From: JAPLDP01 sp964628285
GTDB lineage: Bacteria; Bacteroidota; Bacteroidia; Bacteroidales; JAGONC01
NCBI GenBank assembly: GCA_964628285.1
Contig: CAZVNP010000027.1
Coordinates: forward strand, 1 to 39,505
Length of the DNA: 39,505 nucleotides
Direction of reading: 5' to 3'
Both the position numbers and the translations under genes were made by a program. Within the stretch, counting starts at the first letter, position 1. Every line of letters begins with the position of its first letter. This document shows positions 33,973 through 39,505 of the stretch, piece by piece. The notes under the pieces were generated by a model that saw nothing but the letters and a program-made list of their open reading frames with translations, searched no databases and was not told where the DNA came from.

Positions 33973-34329
33973 TCAGTCTTCTGTGGAAAGGGTGATGCTG
34001 ACGCAGTCCGTCTTTCCGCCCAGTTGCGGGTTGAGTTTGGAAACGGTCACCTCGGCAAATTCGATCCGGGGATATTCACTGCAGACTCTGTTGAGGATAC
34101 GCCGGGCGATGTGTTCCAGCAAATGCGACGGCTGTTCCATCTCCTCTCTGATCAGGGCGTAAACAGACTGGTAGTTGATCGTATCGGCCAGCTCGTCGCT
34201 CTTTTCCGCCAGGGAAGTATCACTTTCGAAGGAAAAATCGACGATGAAACGGGTGCCGATGGTCTGCTCCTCTTGCGAACAGCCATGATGGCCTGAGAAT
34301 TCCATGCCCTCGAGGGTGATCAGTGACAT
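33973..34329 (-). CDS. folB: Dihydroneopterin aldolase
   Basis: A 118-residue enzyme of folate synthesis that cleaves 7,8-dihydroneopterin to 6-hydroxymethyl-dihydropterin and glycolaldehyde. The family marks are ITLEGMEFSGHHGCSQEEQ at the N-terminus (cf. the FxxxHGxxxxE motif), FIVDFSFESD, DTINYQSVYALIREEM (Tyr and the NY motif), and LLEHIARRI, with the catalytic lysine in VSKLNPQL. The length is normal for an octamer-forming FolB. The start is the ATG at 34327-34329. A promoter-like box lies 20 bp upstream. It is divergent from glnS, with a repeat-rich intergenic region between. Confidence 0.95.
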   Translation of the reverse strand: MSLITLEGMEFSGHHGCSQEEQTIGTRFIVDFSFESDTSLAEKSDELADTINYQSVYALIREEMEQPSHLLEHIARRILNRVCSEYPRIEFAEVTVSKLNPQLGGKTDCVSITLSTED

Positions 34330-34348
34330 TGTGGGTTAAATAAGAGGA

Positions 34349-34378
34349 CAAAATTAAAGAAGGGGATTCAATTTTCAA
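34349..34378 (-). promoter_or_regulatory. folB: Promoter of folB
   Basis: On the minus strand, TTG (34376-34378), 19 bases, then TAATTTTG (34349-34356), fitting the Bacteroidota pattern. The ATG follows after 19 bases. The upstream DNA is a run of 'ATTCAATGTTGAATATTC'-like words, also AT-rich. Confidence 0.5.
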
Positions 34379-34510
34379 TATTCATTTAAGAACATTCAAT
34401 GTTGAATGGAATATTCAATGATCATTGAAGATTTAAATTTTCAGTCATCATTTAATTGACTATTGAAAATTCCTCATTCCAATGTCCAATGAATGTTGAA
34501 AGTTGAGTGT
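34368..34510. repeat. Degenerate ATTCAATGTTGAA word repeats between folB and glnS
   Basis: Short self-complementary words built from ATTCAATGTTGAATGG, TCATTGAA, TTTTCAGTCATCATTTAA and related strings recur in both orientations. They are a different word family from the GTGCTGATTAGC clusters but have the same style. Confidence 0.5.
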
Positions 34511-34531
34511 TAAAGATTGAGGGCTCTTTTC

Positions 34532-34539
34532 TATCTTTG
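34532..34539 (+). promoter_or_regulatory. glnS: Possible -7 box for glnS
   Basis: TATCTTTG, an exact TAnnTTTG match, 22 bases before the ATG at 34562. No TTG at normal -33 spacing was found, so the match rests on one box. Confidence 0.45.
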
Positions 34540-34561
34540 CTCCCTTAACATTTTATTATCA

Positions 34562-36261
<1,700 letters not shown>

Positions 36262-36268
<7 letters not shown>

Positions 36269-36365
36269 CGAGTAGCGAGGAGCGATTTGATTTATAAATC
36301 ATTAAATCCAAATCATATATCGCTATTCGCTCCTCGCTATTCGCTACTCGCTAATCGCTATTCAA
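36262..36365. repeat. Long imperfect inverted repeat after glnS
   Basis: GATTAGCGAGTAGCGAGGAG at the glnS stop is matched downstream by CGCTCCTCGCT, ATTCGCTACTCGCTAATCGC in opposite orientation, around an AT-rich loop. The stem could serve as a terminator-like or mRNA-stabilising structure. The left arm includes the glnS stop codon. Confidence 0.55.
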
Positions 36366-36379
36366 TCAGGCATTTTCGA

Positions 36380-36570
36380 TTATGCCATCCTGAATTTGGA
36401 GCCATCCGACATACCGAAAACGATCTGTCCGGGATAGTTCATGATCCTCAGCGACTTGATCTTTTCAGAACTTCCCTTATCTTCCTACAATAAATGTCTC
36501 TCTTTCAATAATGTTCCTGGCATTTTTCAGCAGCGGCAACCATGACAAACCGCAGAACCCTGGAGGGATG
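36380..36570 (-). pseudogene. Remnants of T9SS-type C-termini
   Basis: Two short minus-strand frames, without starts. One (36477-36570) reads GLSWLPLLKNARNIIERETF and resembles the closing strand of the sorting domain in the next gene (GLYLAVLKNATVILGREKF). The other (36380-36470) reads SLRIMNYPGQIVFGMSDGSK, ending FRMA; its family was not recognised. Both look like the tails of lost paralogues. Confidence 0.45.
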
Positions 36571-36635
36571 ACATGATTGTTGTCGGTCTCGTTCAACTTT
36601 GTAAATTCGCTACTTCGTTACTTCGTTATATTTCC

Positions 36636-38168
36636 TTATCTCTCCACCATAAACTTTTCCCTCCCGAGAATAACCGTGGCATTTTTCAGCACCGCCAGGT
36701 ACAACCCGGACCGGTAAGCCGAGACAGCAACCTGCATATCCTTAGTATGCGCCGGCACGGCCTTTTCCTCCATCAGCCGGCCATAGCTGTCATAAATGCT
36801 CAATGTGGTGGCGGTTTTCAGATCTTTAAATTCAAAATTAATGGTTGAAATAGCCGGATTGGGATATACCTTCAGCATCTTGTCGTAATCTTCTTTCAGC
36901 GGTATGTCTTTGATTGAAACATACAGACCGCAACTCAAATCAATCGTATCAGAGGTAATGGGAACAGGACATAAGCTGTCGTAAGTAAAGGATTGAGTAT
37001 AAAGAGTATCTAACTCTAAATCTGAATTAAGTTTCCATAAATATATATCCCAATTATTACCAATTGCATAATTACCCGTTACAAGGATTTTTTTATCAAA
37101 TGTGGTTGCAATATCTTTTGTACCATGGGGATCATCAATCAATGATCTAATCTTCAAAATATTTCCGGTTGTATCCGTAGTCACCACATCGGTATAGCCT
37201 GCACCTACCGGAAACGGCACATTTGACCAGGCAATGCCGACAATTAGCGTTGAATCGTTATATTTCGCAATTGAGCCGGCACCACCTGAAACTATTGTGT
37301 CACCTAGCAGATAATATTGCCCTAATAATTGTCCGCTTTCATTCAATTTGAAAATGGAAGGGCCAAGACAGGTTTGATTCCCATATCTGCCGGCACTATA
37401 AAAGATACCTGTATCTTTTTCAATCGTCTGGAAAAGATAGCCTGTATAATTGCCCCACACCAAATCCCAAAGCTGCTCTCCTGATGAGTCGGTTATAAAC
37501 CAGAAAGGACGCAACCCGGGGTGAGTACAATAACCCGAGACAAGATAATGACCGTCGGCAGTCAACAATAAATGCAATCCTTCTTCATTGGTCATCAACG
37601 TGTCGTCCCATGTGCAATTCTTTATCCAAACCGGATTACCCTCAGTATCGATCTTCACCAGACTTATTCGTTGATTATGATTATATCCTGCATAGTATCT
37701 TAATATGGCAATATATTGGTTATCGGTTGATTGAATCACATCTTCCGCAACATTATAACCTTCTGATGATAAAACTGTGCACCATTCAACATTGTAACAG
37801 GAATCCAATTTAATGACCATGGGGTCCAATTCGGCATCATATTTTGTGGTGGCTCCCCCAATGATTATTCCGTGATCGCTGGTGAGTTTACAATTGTTCA
37901 GATAATACTGGTTGGTACCATTTCCCAGCTTCTTGTCCCAGAGTACCGTTCCGTTGATGTCGGTTTTTATGATCCAGGCATATTTGAATGTGTTCGGATC
38001 AGATAAAATTGATCCCCCTATCAGGTATCCTTTATCATAACTCTCATGAATATTATTCACATAAGCAAGGACATTATGGCCATATATCTTCGGCCAGTTT
38101 TGTCCAAAAGAAAATCCAATATCACATATCAGGATTGACAACGTAATATATAGTTGAATTCTGAACAT
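36636..38168 (-). CDS. Secreted T9SS type A protein with beta-propeller-like repeats
   Basis: A 510-residue exoprotein. The signal peptide MFRIQLYITLSILICDIGFSFGQ is cleaved after GQ. Residues 24-400 form several repeats of the type 'DKGYLIGGS... IIKTDINGTVLWDKKLG', 'SDHGIIIGGAT ... VIKLDSCYNVEW' and 'ADGHYLVSGY ... FITDSSGEQLWD', as in surface-located delta-60/propeller-like proteins. The C-terminus is a type A sorting domain: LKVYPNPAISTINFEFKDL, TLSIYDSYGRLMEEKAVPAH, SGLYLAVLKN. It should be exported and attached to the surface by the type IX system; function beyond binding is unknown. Its sorting domain is very close to the one at 39275-39505, which implies recent duplication. Confidence 0.88.
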   Translation of the reverse strand: MFRIQLYITLSILICDIGFSFGQNWPKIYGHNVLAYVNNIHESYDKGYLIGGSILSDPNTFKYAWIIKTDINGTVLWDKKLGNGTNQYYLNNCKLTSDHGIIIGGATTKYDAELDPMVIKLDSCYNVEWCTVLSSEGYNVAEDVIQSTDNQYIAILRYYAGYNHNQRISLVKIDTEGNPVWIKNCTWDDTLMTNEEGLHLLLTADGHYLVSGYCTHPGLRPFWFITDSSGEQLWDLVWGNYTGYLFQTIEKDTGIFYSAGRYGNQTCLGPSIFKLNESGQLLGQYYLLGDTIVSGGAGSIAKYNDSTLIVGIAWSNVPFPVGAGYTDVVTTDTTGNILKIRSLIDDPHGTKDIATTFDKKILVTGNYAIGNNWDIYLWKLNSDLELDTLYTQSFTYDSLCPVPITSDTIDLSCGLYVSIKDIPLKEDYDKMLKVYPNPAISTINFEFKDLKTATTLSIYDSYGRLMEEKAVPAHTKDMQVAVSAYRSGLYLAVLKNATVILGREKFMVER

Positions 38169-38204
38169 ATAGATAATTCAAAATCAATATGTATTATTAA
38201 GAAT

Positions 38205-39071
38205 TTAATGTACAATTTTTGTTAATTTCTTACTTTCAACTAATTTATTTCGCACGTATAAATTAATAATGTATATCCCATCAGATAGGTCCTTTAAATT
38301 CACGGTCAGTTGATTTTGACATTTGTTGAGTTGGATCATTTTAACTGTCTTGCCATTTATATCGCTGACAATTAGCTTGCCCGGGTAGTCAAATTCAACC
38401 GTATTGAAACAGATGATCACATAATCCCATGCAGGATTTGGGAAAATCTTCAGGTGTTCATTTTTATCTGCGTTTGCTTTTTGAGGAATGAAATGATACA
38501 CGGGGTAGGACTTAACACCAGAAGGAAAGTAAACTTTCTCGTCATAAGTGATGAAATGGCCCTGCATCAATAATCCGCGTGCATAACCACTGATCAGGGG
38601 ATAATGGTTATCCATGATCGAAAATAAAGTGCTGACCGATAATGAATCTAATTGTGCAGCACTCCGTGTGCTGTCATGCATCATCTTTAATATGCTTAAA
38701 TAATCCTCATAATCCTGGTGAATGGCTGTCTGATACTCATCCAATGTAAAAGTTGACGGGATATCGTTCAATGTACCAAGTGCTTCATCCATCTGATCAT
38801 TGTTAAAATAGCAAAACGCCAGCCTGTATTTTGACTGGAGATCCGTTTCACTCTCATACAGAGCTATCAGGCTGTCGTAAGGATTTGAGATGGTGGTGTC
38901 GGACAGGAATTCAGTTATCAGACGGTTTTTAGCCTTTGCACGGATTTGTTGCCAGTAACCGAGTTTTGATTCAAGGATTTCTTTTGCTCCAAGATAAGTT
39001 CGTCCCTGCATGATATCTGTAATAATGTACTTTCTTTTGCTTGTCCAACGCACCTCATCCCCCGTCCCCAT
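38205..39071 (-). pseudogene. C-terminal part of a large T9SS exoprotein (5'-truncated)
   Basis: The frame encodes 288 residues, but there is no signal peptide. The first 20 or so codons (from ATG 39069-39071) come from a GC-rich REP-like sequence. The rest matches the end of large Bacteroidota T9SS proteins, with a helical region (about 25-190: NPYDSLIALYESETDLQSKY, LGTLNDIPSTFTLDEYQTAI, QDYEDYLSILKMM, and ISGYARGLLMQG), then a sorting domain HLKIFPNPAWDYVIICFNTV, KLIVSDINGKTVKMIQLN, SDGIYIINLYV. Complete relatives exceed a thousand residues (family memory). It is therefore probably a remnant, and cannot be exported as it stands. Confidence 0.65.
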
Positions 39072-39095
39072 CTCCTCAGGGAGAAAGGGTGATAA
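39051..39095. repeat. REP-like GC-rich hairpin at the truncated gene end
   Basis: A C-rich run with TCTCC-TCA-GGGAGA and a following AAAGGG, similar in style to 1015-1062. It overlaps the first codons of the truncated gene at 38205-39071, so it marks the break. From 39096 to 39274 only short words ('CGGCCATCGTTCAATCG', 'GCAATCGCGCAATCAC') are seen. Confidence 0.45.
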
Positions 39096-39274
39096 TTCTT
39101 CCGGATCGAATTGAACTTCCTGCTATATCGCTATTCCATTACTTCACAATATCACTCAATTTCCCGGCCTTAATCATCCAAAGAAGCTTGAAATTGAACG
39201 ATTATGTGATGACTTATTGAACGATTTACTTCGGCCATCGGCCATCGTTCAATCGTGCAATCGCGCAATCACTT

Positions 39275-39505
39275 TTACTTAACGACCATAAACCTTTCTC
39301 TCCCGAGTATGGCCCCGGTATTTTTCAGCACCGCGAGGTACAACCCGGGCCGGTAAATCGACACCCCAATCTGGAGTTCTTTTGTATGTGCCGGCACAGT
39401 CTTTTCCTCCACCAGCCGGCCATAACTGTCATAAATGCTCAATATAGCACCGGTTTTCAGATCTTTTAATTCAAAATTGACAGTTGAAGCGGCAGGATTG
39501 GGATA
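39275..39505 (-). CDS. T9SS type A sorting domain of a gene cut by the window edge
   Basis: Partial: the last 76 codons and the TAA at 39275-39277. The translation starts at the edge with YPNPAASTVNFELKDLKTG and continues with LSIYDSYGRLVEEKTVPAH, PGLYLAVLKNTGAILGRERF and MVVK. It is the same domain as in the gene at 36636-38168, with about three quarters of positions identical by eye. It belongs to another secreted protein on the minus strand whose body lies beyond the window. Confidence 0.85.
   Translation of the reverse strand, partial: YPNPAASTVNFELKDLKTGAILSIYDSYGRLVEEKTVPAHTKELQIGVSIYRPGLYLAVLKNTGAILGRERFMVVK

Overview
The window looks like a chromosomal piece of a Bacteroidota (Bacteroidales-like) genome. 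The evidence is several secreted proteins ending in type IX secretion (T9SS) sorting domains, FISUMP ('Fibrobacter succinogenes major paralogous') domains, RHS/YD-repeat tips, promoter boxes of the Bacteroidota type (TTTG or TTG, about 18-20 bases, TAnnTTTG), no obvious Shine-Dalgarno sequences, and a methionyl-tRNA synthetase with a C-terminal tRNA-binding domain. All gene identities come from reading the translations; no database search was possible.

Layout. (1) 1-4100 is an AT-rich accessory zone: two orphan toxin-tip/immunity-like pairs (52-740 and 1516-2783), the second carrying an RHS core remnant and a HExxE-containing tip; a DUF559 pseudogene with three in-frame stops; relics of a class II tRNA, an HNH nuclease and an XRE regulator; and an intact ORF6N-domain gene. 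(2) 4560-10600 is housekeeping: tRNA-Arg, metG, an LD-carboxypeptidase, a YraN-family protein, an RsuA/RluB pseudouridine synthase, and mce-udk. (3) 10660-19068 is one minus-strand operon, transcribed tetR > tolC-like > adaptor > RND pump > S9 peptidase, with tight or overlapping junctions and a good promoter at 19096-19127. A second, diverged TetR paralogue and an apparently internally deleted secreted protein lie upstream. (4) 20517-24423 holds an M16 peptidase lipoprotein and a convergent DUF1295 membrane protein. (5) 24567-33235 is a surface-protein zone: a T9SS-sorted protein, a FISUMP gene broken by an in-frame stop, an unknown lipoprotein, an AAA_14/DUF4143 ATPase with palindromes before its start, and a two-FISUMP protein whose signal peptide looks frameshifted. 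(6) 33703-36268 carries tRNA-Cys, folB and glnS. (7) 36380-39505 is a run of T9SS proteins and fragments with closely related C-terminal domains, the last cut by the window edge.

The most notable patterns are decay and repeats. Broken genes cluster in the accessory zones, often beside GC-rich hairpins. A word-like repeat (GTGCTGATTAGCTGAT and relatives) fills the space between a tRNA gene and the 3' end of a same-strand gene at two distant loci. The metG leader is long and can form competing helices. No CRISPR array, complete insertion sequence, rRNA or replication origin was seen.
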